DNA of 64,000 nt from Erythrobacter sp. Alg231-14 (GTDB lineage: Bacteria; Pseudomonadota; Alphaproteobacteria; Sphingomonadales; Sphingomonadaceae). Positions 55,901 through 64,000 of this stretch are shown here, one piece after another. The stretch spans positions 868,001-932,000 of the forward strand of contig NZ_LT702999.1 of the NCBI RefSeq assembly GCF_900149685.1. The letters are read 5' to 3'. Made by a program: the position numbers and the translations under genes. Numbering within the stretch: the first letter of the stretch is position 1; every line of letters starts with the position of its first letter. The notes below the pieces were generated by a model, which was not told where the DNA came from, made no database searches, and was given only the letters and a program-made list of their open reading frames with translations.

Positions 55901-56062
55901 GTTCGCGATGCTGCGATCTTGCACTTGGCACAAAATGCCATCGCCATCGCCGATCGGGAAACTGTCGCGGATTAAGACCGAGCCGGTTTGCGCCGAGGCC
56001 GACGTCAAACACACCGCCGACACCACAAACGCCGTAGAAATTGCTGCAGTCAAACGTCCCAC
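52904..56062 (-). CDS. Exported CHAT-domain protease with TPR repeats
   Basis: A 1,052-residue protein starting at a GTG after AAGGGGG. A signal peptide (AISTAFVVSAVCLTSASAQ) sends it to the periplasm or beyond. Residues about 27-150 form a Cys-containing N-terminal domain (VVCRDNAQPI). Helical TPR-like repeats (RRNLAGEYAEAAAYFESL, NLGEFSVANRLFAQAADFGG) run from about 150 to 600. The C-terminal CHAT domain, a caspase/separase-like fold, has the dyad H867 (LHFATHG) and C916 (VILSACDTAG), followed by MASHWPAPDD. First gene of the tps operon. It may cut or gate TpsA; that is inference. Confidence 0.92.
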   Translation of the reverse strand: MGRLTAAISTAFVVSAVCLTSASAQTGSVLIRDSFPIGDGDGILCQVQDRSIANPAKQGIFDRRWAVVCRDNAQPIAEIFAFETFDSTAKNAVRDARRFAVTCPSSAATVPGPVSGSQKQECRVDDSDLSWSQITARSADLTFYAEGFTAYDDATVLALRSVVNNAIANGTIDVASTSVADPLSFARVQAETLKPEQALAEGYRRNLAGEYAEAAAYFESLQQRLEGDADSAINPGEFFVNRALQKSNLGEFSVANRLFAQAADFGGDDPITARLLRNFEAIHLLNQGFDIEAIDRLNQELEGGATGATNVDGALSITLPISERLNREQATGFLFGIVDELSLTVEERAQIIDAQALQIRGTAKRINGDLDGGRVDLINAYSQAIAVRDGRVTSITRLRSQVLADLALIAERRGSIGDAEAYLRNGLSLLQAQYPERRAVSAQEARLASFLLRQGRDDEAMELYGKVVERAVGKRNAITGFANQLNPYYRELASRVESDPAAAEAFFRATQVLIRPGVAETQAILARRLSANSDEASRLFRQSIDLGREIERSRIRFEALGNGPQTAAVRAQMAELSDQIIAFERSQVSTQVQLNAYPQYRAVAPSSLELDEFRAVMRPGEVYARIAIVSEDVFMFYADQNTAKAYRVDMSAADLEEQVDILRDTISIFEGGEYATYPFDIATARGLYEKLFEPIAGEIASANHVIFEPDGAMLRLPVDLLVADDVSVALYEGRLSQPDADEYDFRGVNWLGRGRMVSTAVSAEAFVQSRKVERSAATQQYLGLGENTPIGESYPASFTGESADALADCYWPVSQWNNPIDARELSTAANLIGMDQSLVITNANFSDDEIKAKDDLNNYRVLHFATHGLVTPPNPNCPAKPALVTSFGDTGSDGLLSFEEIFELDLDADLVILSACDTAGAASVEATRAAGVSSGGGTELEGLVRAFIGAGGRAVMASHWPAPDDFAATERLMSEMFKRGRTETIGSALSQSRQLLMDDVETSHPYYWAGFAVIGDSARPLLAEPRSAGESTNIAMANPANGGSMMNRGAAQ

Positions 56063-56350
56063 AGGCGTTCCCCCTTACCTAATGGACAGATCATCAAAGC
56101 GGAGCGGTTGCTCCTATGTGGAGGATTTTTGGTCCCCATTGCTCGATAATGGTTCTACGCGCAGCGAGGGACGGTCAATAGTACATAATGGACAGAATCC
56201 GATTGCCGTCCCCATTTGGGTCAAGAAAAAACCGTTATATTTCAGTGAGAATGCGCATTTTGCAACGACTCCGCCTGGGGGAATGGCAAAGCCTCATTGT
56301 CCGCAAGGCTTTGCGGAGCGTTCGTGCGAATCGATCTTACGATCGAGATG
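56063..56350. promoter_or_regulatory. Upstream region of the CHAT-tps operon
   Basis: No gene is seen. The 11-base word TAATGGACAGA occurs twice (56080-56090 and 56186-56196). On the minus strand the first copy lies just before the CHAT ribosome site and the second about 105 bases further up. TTGACC (minus, 56219-56224) could be a -35 element, but no well-spaced -10 can be fixed. AT-rich bases around 56220-56260 fit a promoter area. Confidence 0.4.
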
Positions 56351-57013
56351 TCATTCCCAACCTAGGAACGTCACCTGATCATCCAAAGCCACGCGTTCGC
56401 GGTCATAGGTGTTGAGCGGCGCTTCCGGGTCACGGTACCCAATCGCCATGCCGCAAAACAGCATATAGCGATCATGATCGAGGCCCAGATGGTCGCGGAT
56501 CACATTGGCATAGAGCGCCATATATTCCTGAAAACAGCTATCCAGCCCTTCTTCGCGCAGCAGCAGCGCCACGGTTTGAAGCCACATGCCCGTGTCCGAC
56601 CATTGCGGTTCCTTCATCAGGCGCGGGAAGTATGTGAACATAACGGCGGGCGCGTCAAAGCTGGTGGCGTTGCGCATCATCGCTTTCATCCGCCCCTCGC
56701 CATCGTCGCGCGCAATGCCCATCGCGCCGAACATCCCCTTGGACACTCCATTAAGCCGCTGTTTGTAGGCATCTTCCGTGCCCGGCGCGGTCCAATCATA
56801 CTCGGCCTGTTGCGGAGGGGTGGTGGTGATCTTTGCCTGAAGGTCCTTGAGCGACTGCCCCGTGACCACAGCCGCTTCCCAAGGTTGAAAATTGCAACCC
56901 GATGCCGCCCAACGCGCTGTGTCGAGCACCCGGCGGATGGTTTCGAGCTCAACCGACTGATCGGTGAAGGCGCGGACGGATCGGCGGCTGGTGACGGCTT
57001 CGGTTACGTTCAT
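56351..57013 (-). CDS. Nitroreductase family flavoprotein
   Basis: A 220-residue FMN-dependent nitroreductase fold protein. The N-terminal TSRRSVRAFTDQSV holds the basic FMN-phosphate contact, and ARWAASGCNFQPWEAAVV and GMAIGYRDPEAPLN are family segments. It likely reduces nitro or quinone compounds with NAD(P)H. Its ATG overlaps the stop of the small gene upstream by four bases. It is unlike BluB in its conserved segments, so the neighbouring cobT is not evidence for cobalamin lower-ligand synthesis. Confidence 0.9.
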   Translation of the reverse strand: MNVTEAVTSRRSVRAFTDQSVELETIRRVLDTARWAASGCNFQPWEAAVVTGQSLKDLQAKITTTPPQQAEYDWTAPGTEDAYKQRLNGVSKGMFGAMGIARDDGEGRMKAMMRNATSFDAPAVMFTYFPRLMKEPQWSDTGMWLQTVALLLREEGLDSCFQEYMALYANVIRDHLGLDHDRYMLFCGMAIGYRDPEAPLNTYDRERVALDDQVTFLGWE

Positions 57014-57357
57014 TCTGGAAATGTCCTCACAACTTCGATTTGACCGACAATCGCTGCATTGAAATCACTGAGTTCTTCGGCCGGGATCCAATATTCGAGA
57101 TGCTCCCGCCCACCTGCCTCTTGTATGTCGTACTTATCGAGGAACGACTTGCGCACTTCAAACTTGGTTACAAAACCCGATCCGCTCGCGGGGACGTTCC
57201 AGTCACGCGCGATTTTTACCGCGTATTCCTCGGTAGTCACAGGGTAGAAAATTGGCTGCTCAGGGAGACGAGGAGGATAGGCTCGCCAATCAGTATCCTT
57301 GATTAGCTTCAGTTCTTCAGGGCCGACCGGACGCCAGAGAGTGACAGTTTCAGTCAT
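57010..57357 (-). CDS. Small 'ADP-ribosylation/crystallin J1'-type protein
   Basis: A 115-residue protein, [19 protein letters not shown], whose segments [35 protein letters not shown] and [18 protein letters not shown] match a widespread bacterial family that databases name after ADP-ribosylation/crystallin J1; the biochemical role is not established. No signal peptide. It overlaps both cobT and the nitroreductase gene by four bases (ATGA at each end), so the three are one transcript. Confidence 0.85.
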   Translation of the reverse strand: MTETVTLWRPVGPEELKLIKDTDWRAYPPRLPEQPIFYPVTTEEYAVKIARDWNVPASGSGFVTKFEVRKSFLDKYDIQEAGGREHLEYWIPAEELSDFNAAIVGQIEVVRTFPE

Positions 57358-59192
57358 CGCCGCCCCGTACCCTTTTCATCCTCAAACAACTCAGCAAGCT
57401 GTTCCATAATCGTGCCGCCGAGTTGTTCGACATCCATAATCGTCACCGCGCGCCTGTAATAGCGCGTCACATCGTGGCCGATACCAATCGCAACCAATTG
57501 TACGGGCGATGCTTTCTCAATCCATTCGATCACACCGCGAAGGTGCGCTTCAAGATAGCCGGCGCTGTTGACTGAAAGCGTGCTGTCATCGACCGGCGCG
57601 CCGTCGGAGATTACCATCAAAATGCGGCGTTCTTCGGGTCGGTAGACAAGGCGGCTGTGCGCCCAAAGGAGCGCTTCGCCGTCGATGTTTTCCTTGAGCA
57701 ATCCTTCACGCATCATCAGGCCAAGATTTCGGCGCGCGCGGCGCCAAGGCTCATCCGCTTGCTTATAGATGATATGGCGCAGATCGTTGAGGCGGCCCGG
57801 CCCTTGAGGCTTGCCATCGGCCAACCATGCTTCGCGGCTTTGCCCGCCCTTCCAAGCGCGGGTGGTAAAGCCGAGAATTTCGGTCTTTACCCCGCAGCGT
57901 TCCAGAGTGCGCGCAAGGATATCCGCGCTGATCGCAGCCATGGAAATCGGGCGGCCCCGCATAGACCCAGAATTGTCGATCAAAAGGGTCACGACAGTGT
58001 CTTTGAAATCGACATCGCGTTCGACTTTGTACGACAAGGCCGTGCCCGGCGAGACGACGACGCGCGACAGACGAGCGGCGTCCAAAACGCCCTCTTCCTG
58101 ATCGAAATCCCAGCTGCGGTTTTGCTGCGCCATCAAACGGCGTTGCAGTCGGTTTGCCAGCCGGGTGACCACCCCTTGAAGGCCCGTTAGCTGGCTGTCG
58201 AGATAGGCGCGCAACCGATCCAATTCTTCTGCGTCGCACAACTCAACCGCTTCGACTTCTTCGTCAAATTTCTCGGTGAAGGCGGTGTAATCTAGGCCGT
58301 CAGGAATGTCGGCGTTCGGGCGGTTGGGCCGCACGGGCGCGTCGGAGGCATCGCCTTCCTCGCCTGGCTCACCATCCTGCATATCTTCGTCGGCGGCCAA
58401 CTCATTGTCGGCTTCGCCCTCGCCATCGCCTTCGGCCATGTCGCCTGCAACTTCGCTGGATTGCGGATCGGCGTCGCCTTCCTGTTGCTCATCACCGGAC
58501 TGATCGTCCTGTTCGCCGTCATCGTCGTCGGAATCATCGCTGTCGGTTTCGTCCGGGGTATCGGTCGGCCGGGTCAAATCGAGATCGCGCAAAATGTCCA
58601 AAGTGAGTTTTTGAAAGGCTTCTTGATCGCCAAGGTTTTCCCCCAAGGCGGAGAAATCGCTGCCCACTTTGTCTTCGATGAATTCACGGACCAAATCTAC
58701 GCCCGCTTGCGCTTTGTCCGGGATCGCTTCGCCGGTTAATTTTTCACGCAGCATCAAGGACAGAGCCGTTTGCAGCGGCACTTCGGATGAGTTTTGCGCT
58801 CGCACAATCGCATCGCCGGTGGTGCGCAACTCCGTTGCAGCATCTAGGTTCGATTTGATCCCATCAAACCGGTTGGCGCCCAACGCTTCGTAGCGGACCT
58901 GTTCGATCGCGTCGTAACATGCACGGGCAATCGGTTCCGGCGGCGCGGCTACTGCATGAATCCCCGCATTGTGATGGCGTAGTTTGAGGGCAAAACTATC
59001 GGCAAAGCCGCGCGCTTCGGTGACCTGCTCCGCCGGCAAATCGCGCGCCGGCAATGGCACGCGAAACCGGTTACCCGATGCGCCCGGCACATCTGCGCTC
59101 CACGCGACTTCGACCTCTGCGTCACGCGCAATAGCACGCGACGCCCCGGTCAGAGCCTGTTTGAACGTATCAAGAGGAGATTCTTCAGCCAT
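57354..59192 (-). CDS. cobT: Cobaltochelatase subunit CobT
   Basis: A 612-residue CobT, part of the CobNST aerobic cobalt chelatase of B12 synthesis. The N-terminal CobT domain precedes a very acidic Asp/Glu-rich linker (about 220-300). A C-terminal von Willebrand A domain has the MIDAS motif [10 protein letters not shown]. The start at 59192 ([10 protein letters not shown]) is preferred over one 17 codons upstream, which would overlap the aldolase gene. cobN and cobS are not in this window. Confidence 0.93.
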   Translation of the reverse strand: MAEESPLDTFKQALTGASRAIARDAEVEVAWSADVPGASGNRFRVPLPARDLPAEQVTEARGFADSFALKLRHHNAGIHAVAAPPEPIARACYDAIEQVRYEALGANRFDGIKSNLDAATELRTTGDAIVRAQNSSEVPLQTALSLMLREKLTGEAIPDKAQAGVDLVREFIEDKVGSDFSALGENLGDQEAFQKLTLDILRDLDLTRPTDTPDETDSDDSDDDDGEQDDQSGDEQQEGDADPQSSEVAGDMAEGDGEGEADNELAADEDMQDGEPGEEGDASDAPVRPNRPNADIPDGLDYTAFTEKFDEEVEAVELCDAEELDRLRAYLDSQLTGLQGVVTRLANRLQRRLMAQQNRSWDFDQEEGVLDAARLSRVVVSPGTALSYKVERDVDFKDTVVTLLIDNSGSMRGRPISMAAISADILARTLERCGVKTEILGFTTRAWKGGQSREAWLADGKPQGPGRLNDLRHIIYKQADEPWRRARRNLGLMMREGLLKENIDGEALLWAHSRLVYRPEERRILMVISDGAPVDDSTLSVNSAGYLEAHLRGVIEWIEKASPVQLVAIGIGHDVTRYYRRAVTIMDVEQLGGTIMEQLAELFEDEKGTGRR

Positions 59193-59212
59193 TGCCCTGC
59201 CAAGTGTCGGAT

Positions 59213-59866
59213 TTAGACGATCGACTGACCGGTCTTCGCCCAATCGGCCATGAACGCTTCGATCCCTTTGTCGGTCAAAACATGTTTGAACAATCCAAGG
59301 ATCACTTTGGGTGGGGCGGTGATGACGTCTGCGCCAATCTTTGCGCTTTCCAAAATGTGCGTCGTGTGTCGAATGCTCGCGACGAGGATTTCGGTGTCGT
59401 AGAGGTAATTGTCATAGATCAGACGAATGTCTTCGATCAGGTCCATCCCGTCAAAGCCATTGTCATCATGCCGACCAACGAACGGTGAGATGAAGGTTGC
59501 GCCCGCTTTGGCCGCCAACAACGCTTGGTTGGCGGAGAAGCACAAAGTGACATTGACCATTGTGCCATCACTGGTCAGCGCCTTGCACGTTTTCAATCCA
59601 TCAACGGTCAACGGCACTTTGATGCAGACATTATCCGCGATCTTGCGCAGGACTTCGGCCTCTTTCATCATCGTTTCATGGTCAAGCGCTACCACTTCTG
59701 CGGAGACCGGCCCATCAACCAAACCACAGATTTCTTTGGTGACTTCCATGAAATCCCGACCCGATTTGTGGATCAGCGAAGGATTGGTGGTCACGCCATC
59801 AAGCAAGCCTGTGCTGGCCAGTTCTTTGATGTCGTCAATCTCTGCAGTGTCGACGAAGAATTTCAT
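59213..59866 (-). CDS. Transaldolase/fructose-6-phosphate aldolase type protein
   Basis: A 217-residue small transaldolase (FSA/TalC subfamily), a cytoplasmic class I aldolase barrel. The Schiff-base lysine is K83 in [25 protein letters not shown] and [10 protein letters not shown] are conserved. In many bacteria of this group it acts as the pentose-phosphate transaldolase. It precedes cobT by 20 bases on the same strand, but no functional tie is evident. Confidence 0.94.
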   Translation of the reverse strand: MKFFVDTAEIDDIKELASTGLLDGVTTNPSLIHKSGRDFMEVTKEICGLVDGPVSAEVVALDHETMMKEAEVLRKIADNVCIKVPLTVDGLKTCKALTSDGTMVNVTLCFSANQALLAAKAGATFISPFVGRHDDNGFDGMDLIEDIRLIYDNYLYDTEILVASIRHTTHILESAKIGADVITAPPKVILGLFKHVLTDKGIEAFMADWAKTGQSIV

Positions 59867-60157
59867 GCGGATGTCTCTCCCGTTGTGCGAATGATTCGCT
59901 TGGCCAACGAAATGGCACAGCGGCGCGTTGGAGGCCAGATGCCTGCCTTCTTCTAAGATGCCTGTCCCCTGCTAAAAAGGCGACCATCAAAAATGTTCCC
60001 AATTAGCCGACCTTTGGGCACACGCGGTGCCTGCGCAATCGATCCCCGAACAAGGGGTCAGGATCGATCCGTTCAAACGACCAACGGTATTCTCAACATG
60101 AAATTTTGAATCGAACGGTGGCGGCGGCGGCGCGGTGCCCATATACCCGGCCTAATC

Positions 60158-62350
60158 ATGAACCGCGTCCGCCTTCTTGTCCTCAACGCCGCGCTCGGCC
60201 CGCTTGATTACAAAGTGGCAGATGGCATGCAGGTCGAACCCGGCAGCGTGGTGATCGCCCCGCTAGGGCCGCGCCAGGTGACCGGTATCGTATGGGACGA
60301 AGGGCGACTGCCCGGTGCTCTGGTGGACGCCAGCAAATTACGCGCCATTCGCGAAGTGGTCGCGGTGCCGCCTTTATCGCTCGCTTTGCGCCGATTGATC
60401 GAATGGACCGCCGATTATTATTGCGCCAATTTGGCCAGCGTCGCACGCATGGTTTTGTCCAGCGGGGGTGCATTGGGCGGTCCAACCACGACCACCGAAT
60501 ACCGGTTAAGCGATAAAGAGCCGCAAGGCCGACTTACAGCGCAGCGCAAACTCGCCATAGAAGAATTGGGCGGCGAAGCAGATCGACCGCAGGGCACAAT
60601 CCGCGAATTGTCGGCCATCTCTGGCGTATCCGAAGGGGTATTGCGCGGAATGGTCGGCGCCGAATTGATCGAACCGATTGTTGTTTCGATCGATCGCCCC
60701 TACCCACCCTCCGACGCAGATTTTCATCAACCTGCGCTTTCTCCCGATCAATTGTCCGTCGCCAAATCCTTGGTTCAGGCGGTGGAACAACGCGATTTTG
60801 AACCTTTCCTTCTGGATGGGGTCACAGGATCCGGCAAAACCGAAACCTATTTTGAACCTGTTGCTGAGGCGATCCGGATGGGTCGACAAGTTCTCGTTCT
60901 TCTGCCTGAAATTGCGCTAACAGAAAATTTCCTAACGCGGTTTGAGAGCCGGTTTGGGACCGCGCCGGTCCAATGGCATTCTTCCCTTAAATCGACGGAA
61001 CGTCGCCGGGCGTGGCGGGCCATAGCCCAGAGCCCCCAAGATGGGGGCGCACAGGTTATTGTAGGTGCTCGCTCTGCTCTGTTCCTGCCTTATGCCGATC
61101 TGGGGCTGATCGTGGTCGATGAAGCGCACGAAGTGAGCTTTAAGCAAGACGATGGCGTGCGGTACAATGCCCGTGATGTGTCGGTCATGCGGGCGCATTT
61201 TGAGTCGATCCCGGTGATCTTAGCCAGCGCAACCCCTGCATTGGAAAGCCTGCACATGGCCAATTCGGGGACCTACACAAAATTGGTCCTGCCAAGCCGG
61301 TTTGGCGGCGCGCAATTACCGACGATCAAACTGGTGGATTTGACGGTTGAGAAACCCGCCAATGGTCGATGGCTGTCTGCCCCCTTGATCGAAGGGTTGG
61401 AAGCGCGATTGGCAGCTGGCGAACAATCCCTGCTCTTCCTCAACCGTCGTGGATACGCGCCGCTTACTTTGTGCCGAAATTGCGGGCATCGATTCCAATG
61501 TCCCAATTGCAGCGCGTGGTTGGTTGAACACCGCCTATCATCGCGATTGGCTTGTCACCATTGCGGGTTGGAGACTACACCTCCCGATGCTTGTCCCGAT
61601 TGCGGTGAAGCGGATTGTTTGGTTGCGTGTGGCCCCGGCGTGGAACGGATCGCGGACGAAGTTGGCGAGTTGTTTCCAGAGGCAAAGGTGGCGGTCGCCA
61701 CATCCGATACATTGGGATCGCCAGAACGCGCCGCAGAATTCATTGCGAAGGCAGAAGCGCGCGCCATTGATGTTATCGTCGGCACGCAATTGGTCACGAA
61801 AGGGTTTCATTTTCCGGAACTCACATTGGTTGGTGTGATCGACGCCGATTTGGGTTTGGAAGGCGGCGATTTGCGCGCGGCGGAACGCACCTATCAACAA
61901 GTCGCTCAGGTCGCGGGTCGCGCTGGGCGCGGCGCAAAGCCGGGCGAAGTCTTGCTGCAAACCCGTCATCCCGATGCGCCGGTGATCGCGGCCTTGGCCG
62001 ATGGCGATCGCGATGCATTCTACGCCGCCGAAACAGAGGCACGACGCGATGCCGGCGCGCCACCATTTGGGCGATGGGCCGCAATCATTCTTTCATCGGA
62101 GGATGAACGCGAAGTCCGCGCGGCGGCGGCTCATTTGGGCGACAATCGCCCGGTTCAAGACGATCTGTACATCCTTGGCCCTGCCCCGGCCCCAATGGCG
62201 TTGTTGCGCAACCGCTATCGCTACCGCTTCCTCGTCAACGCCAGGCGCAGCGCCAATTTGCAGGCGACATTGCGCGATTGGGTCAGCCGGCAAGATTTCC
62301 CGCCCGGCGTGCGTGTCGGGGTGGACATAGATCCCTATAGTTTCGTCTGA
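60158..62350 (+). CDS. priA: Primosomal replication protein PriA
   Basis: A 730-residue PriA helicase that restarts stalled replication forks. The DNA-binding N-terminal third is followed by Walker A (GVTGSGKTETYFE, Lys about 227) and DEAH (IVVDEAHEVSFK). The zinc-binding cysteines are in LCRNCGHRFQCPNCS and ACHHCG...CPDCG. The helicase C-terminal part contains GRAGRGAKPGEVLLQT. Complete and standard in length. Confidence 0.97.
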   Translation: MNRVRLLVLNAALGPLDYKVADGMQVEPGSVVIAPLGPRQVTGIVWDEGRLPGALVDASKLRAIREVVAVPPLSLALRRLIEWTADYYCANLASVARMVLSSGGALGGPTTTTEYRLSDKEPQGRLTAQRKLAIEELGGEADRPQGTIRELSAISGVSEGVLRGMVGAELIEPIVVSIDRPYPPSDADFHQPALSPDQLSVAKSLVQAVEQRDFEPFLLDGVTGSGKTETYFEPVAEAIRMGRQVLVLLPEIALTENFLTRFESRFGTAPVQWHSSLKSTERRRAWRAIAQSPQDGGAQVIVGARSALFLPYADLGLIVVDEAHEVSFKQDDGVRYNARDVSVMRAHFESIPVILASATPALESLHMANSGTYTKLVLPSRFGGAQLPTIKLVDLTVEKPANGRWLSAPLIEGLEARLAAGEQSLLFLNRRGYAPLTLCRNCGHRFQCPNCSAWLVEHRLSSRLACHHCGLETTPPDACPDCGEADCLVACGPGVERIADEVGELFPEAKVAVATSDTLGSPERAAEFIAKAEARAIDVIVGTQLVTKGFHFPELTLVGVIDADLGLEGGDLRAAERTYQQVAQVAGRAGRGAKPGEVLLQTRHPDAPVIAALADGDRDAFYAAETEARRDAGAPPFGRWAAIILSSEDEREVRAAAAHLGDNRPVQDDLYILGPAPAPMALLRNRYRYRFLVNARRSANLQATLRDWVSRQDFPPGVRVGVDIDPYSFV

Positions 62351-62443
62351 CGAGTGATCCGTTCCCGGGATGCCATTCCTTACAAGGTTTGCGAGGGCGC
62401 CATGATCTATGTCCTCAATCCTAAACTTTAGGGGGAACACCAC

Positions 62444-63088
62444 ATGAAGAAATCTGCCGTAATCCTTGGAACGGCGTCCTTGGCGCTATCGGGGTGTTTT
62501 GCGCCGCCAGAACCCATTGTCTTGTCCGATGACTCGATCGAGGCGGCACGGACGTGTTTTGTCGCGCAAGGAATGGTCCTTCGCGAAGGTAAGAGCGAAG
62601 GCGACGCCGTCTCCTATACCGAGCTGGCGGAATCGATGAAATATGCTTTGGCCGCCGCGGCTCAAACAGAGCCTTTCTCCACCGAAACCGTCAGCGCAGT
62701 GTTGAACGGCACATCCGACATCATCGATCAGGTGGGGCAACAGGATTACACAGGTGCCATCGCGGATTGCGATGCGCGGTTTGGTACCAATGAACCGGTG
62801 TCCTTACCCGAAGAGGATGCGCAAGCGGTCCTAAGCTGTTTGACCCTTTCGGCTTTCTTGCAAGGTGCGGCGGAATCGCAGGCGGCAGAATTTGGGGATG
62901 ACGGTGCGTCTGTCGTTGCCCTTTTCGAACGGCTCGAAGCGCGAATGGAAACCGATCCCGATGTGCTTGTCCTATTGATCGGCAGCGATGGCGATGACGT
63001 GATGAACAGCGCCACGCAAACCGCCTTTTCCGCTGGATCGCCGCAAGAATTCATAAATCAATGCGCGGCCCGCTTTCCAGCTGAATAA
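62444..63088 (+). CDS. Hypothetical lipoprotein
   Basis: A 214-residue exported protein with a lipobox at LALSGC (C18), so it is predicted to be lipidated. The mature part is acidic and mostly helical with a few cysteines (ARTCFVAQG, IADCDARFG, VLSCLTLS, NQCAARFP) that might pair. I do not recognise a family. It follows priA by about 90 bases, and a strong hairpin follows it. Confidence 0.85.
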   Translation: MKKSAVILGTASLALSGCFAPPEPIVLSDDSIEAARTCFVAQGMVLREGKSEGDAVSYTELAESMKYALAAAAQTEPFSTETVSAVLNGTSDIIDQVGQQDYTGAIADCDARFGTNEPVSLPEEDAQAVLSCLTLSAFLQGAAESQAAEFGDDGASVVALFERLEARMETDPDVLVLLIGSDGDDVMNSATQTAFSAGSPQEFINQCAARFPAE

Positions 63089-63110
63089 GCCTACACTAGT
63101 CGGCAATTGA

Positions 63111-63146
63111 ACAACGCGCGGCACCGGATCGGGTGTCGCGCGTTGT
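63111..63146 (+). terminator. Strong hairpin between the lipoprotein gene and the photolyase start
   Basis: Arms 63111-63125 and 63132-63146 form 15 base pairs with one G-U wobble and a 6-base loop. It follows the lipoprotein stop by 22 bases and ends 6 bases before the photolyase ATG. It may terminate the first gene, and in any RNA crossing it would cover the second gene's ribosome site. Confidence 0.6.
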
Positions 63147-63152
63147 CGTATC

Positions 63153-64000
63153 ATGTCGGCAATCGCTCCCACCTTGATACCCGTTTTGGGTGATCAACTT
63201 TCGCACAACCTCGCCAGCCTACGCGGTGCATCGCCATCGAACACTGTGGTGTTGATGATGGAAGTCTGGGATGAGGCGACATACGTCAAACATCACAAGC
63301 AAAAAATCGTCCTGATCTTTTCCGCTATGCGCCATTTCGCCGCTGAATTGCGTAAAGCGGGATTTGATGTCGATTACGTTGCGCTCGACGATCCCGACAA
63401 TGCGGGCACTTTCACCGGTGAAGTGGCGCGCGCGATCGAGAGGCACAATCCCAAGGCGATACACATCGTCGAAGCCAGCGAATGGCGGGTGCAGCAAGCA
63501 ATCGAGGAATGGCCTGACAAATTCGATTGCCCCATAGAAGTGTTGGGCGACGATCGTTTCCTTTGCACGCCCAGCGAATTTCGCGATTGGGCCGAGGGAC
63601 GCAAGGCGTTGACGATGGAGCATTTCTATCGCGAAATGCGGCGCAAAACGGGCTTGTTAATCGACAATCAGGGCAGACCGGTCGGCGGCGAATGGAATTA
63701 CGATAAAGACAACCGTGAACCACCCAAAGGCACGATGAACGCTCCGTCCCCGCCCAAATTTTCGCCCGACGCCATCACCACAGACGTTATCCGATTGGTG
63801 GCCGATACATTTGACGACCATTTCGGAAACCTCGATCAATTCGATTGGCCGGTAACGCACGAAGAAGCTGAGCAAGCAGCCGATGCTTTCTTTGCCGAAC
63901 GGATCGAGAAATTCGGCCCCTATCAAGACGCAATGGTGCATGGATCGGACGATTTGTACCACTCGATGCTTTCGACCAGCATAAATTGCGGCTTGCTAGA
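63153..64000 (+). CDS. Cryptochrome/photolyase family protein (FeS-BCP type, partial)
   Basis: The N-terminal 282 codons of a COG3046-type photolyase. TLIPVLGDQLSHNLASL begins the antenna domain, and GGEWNYDKDNR is the family signature before the catalytic helical domain. FGPYQDAM and LYHSMLSTSINCG follow. Related proteins (PhrB of Agrobacterium) repair (6-4) photoproducts with FAD, a lumazine antenna and a 4Fe-4S cluster. The C-terminal half with the cluster cysteines lies beyond the window. No ribosome site is obvious before the ATG. Confidence 0.9.
   Translation, partial: MSAIAPTLIPVLGDQLSHNLASLRGASPSNTVVLMMEVWDEATYVKHHKQKIVLIFSAMRHFAAELRKAGFDVDYVALDDPDNAGTFTGEVARAIERHNPKAIHIVEASEWRVQQAIEEWPDKFDCPIEVLGDDRFLCTPSEFRDWAEGRKALTMEHFYREMRRKTGLLIDNQGRPVGGEWNYDKDNREPPKGTMNAPSPPKFSPDAITTDVIRLVADTFDDHFGNLDQFDWPVTHEEAEQAADAFFAERIEKFGPYQDAMVHGSDDLYHSMLSTSINCGLL

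Noticed and set aside
38923-56062. Tps locus as an integrated mobile island
   Set aside because: No integrase, transposase, tRNA or flanking direct repeats are seen, and base composition by eye matches the neighbours.
56351-57013. Nitroreductase as BluB (lower-ligand synthase) because cobT is nearby
   Set aside because: The sequence matches general nitroreductases in its opening motif and C-terminal GMAIGYRDP rather than BluB features.

Overview
This window looks like a chromosomal stretch from an alphaproteobacterium of the order Sphingomonadales, most likely the Erythrobacter/Altererythrobacter group. The basis is gene order and protein type: rpmF-plsX-fabH-ihfA-merR, miaB-phoH, the mutY/dciA-dsbA-dsbA-smc block, NAD-consuming and S24-type genes with alphaproteobacterial features, and a moderately high GC content judged by eye. 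I found no rRNA, tRNA, CRISPR array, insertion sequence or prophage. Assignments rest on reading motifs and recalling protein families; no database search was run.

Layout. 1-9.4 kb: ybeY (cut by the window edge), an MFS carrier, a methyltransferase, phoH, miaB, a lipoprotein lipase, a cyclophilin, mgtE and a DUF1489 gene. 9.4-17.5 kb: an acyl-CoA dehydrogenase, a YbjN-like exported protein, then a seven-gene minus-strand run (Tat-exported serine hydrolase, nudC, a FrnE-like DsbA, an SDR, a DUF1295 membrane protein, a lipoprotein cytochrome c' and a cytochrome b561). The first four are joined by stop/start overlaps. 17.7-28 kb: DNA repair and chromosome genes (mutY, dciA, two DsbA-like thiol oxidoreductases, smc) facing the rpmF-plsX-fabH-ihfA-merR operon. 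28-33 kb: accessory genes, including a coupled pair made of a styrene-oxide-isomerase-like membrane protein and a ferritin-like di-iron protein, and an S24 repressor divergent from two small conserved genes with a perfect palindrome between them. 33-39 kb: aldehyde dehydrogenase, a ThDP enzyme of the acetolactate synthase type, a D-2-hydroxyacid dehydrogenase and cysS.

39-56 kb is the most striking region: one minus-strand operon of about 17 kb with an exported CHAT-protease/TPR protein, a two-partner-secretion transporter (TpsB) and a giant passenger of about 4,040 residues (TpsA). CHAT and tpsB overlap by 4 nt, and tpsB and tpsA are about 14 nt apart. 56-64 kb: nitroreductase, a small 'crystallin J1-like' protein and cobT (all overlapping), a transaldolase-type aldolase, priA, a lipoprotein and a photolyase cut by the window edge.

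Two loci are the best candidates for undescribed biology. The CHAT-TpsB-TpsA operon suggests a surface filament whose export or processing is controlled by a caspase-like protease. The StyC-like/di-iron pair at 30.0-31.4 kb keeps the His58/Asn64/Tyr103 set of styrene oxide isomerase and sits next to an E/ExxH/E/ExxH di-iron protein, which suggests a coupled epoxide- or lipid-modifying system.
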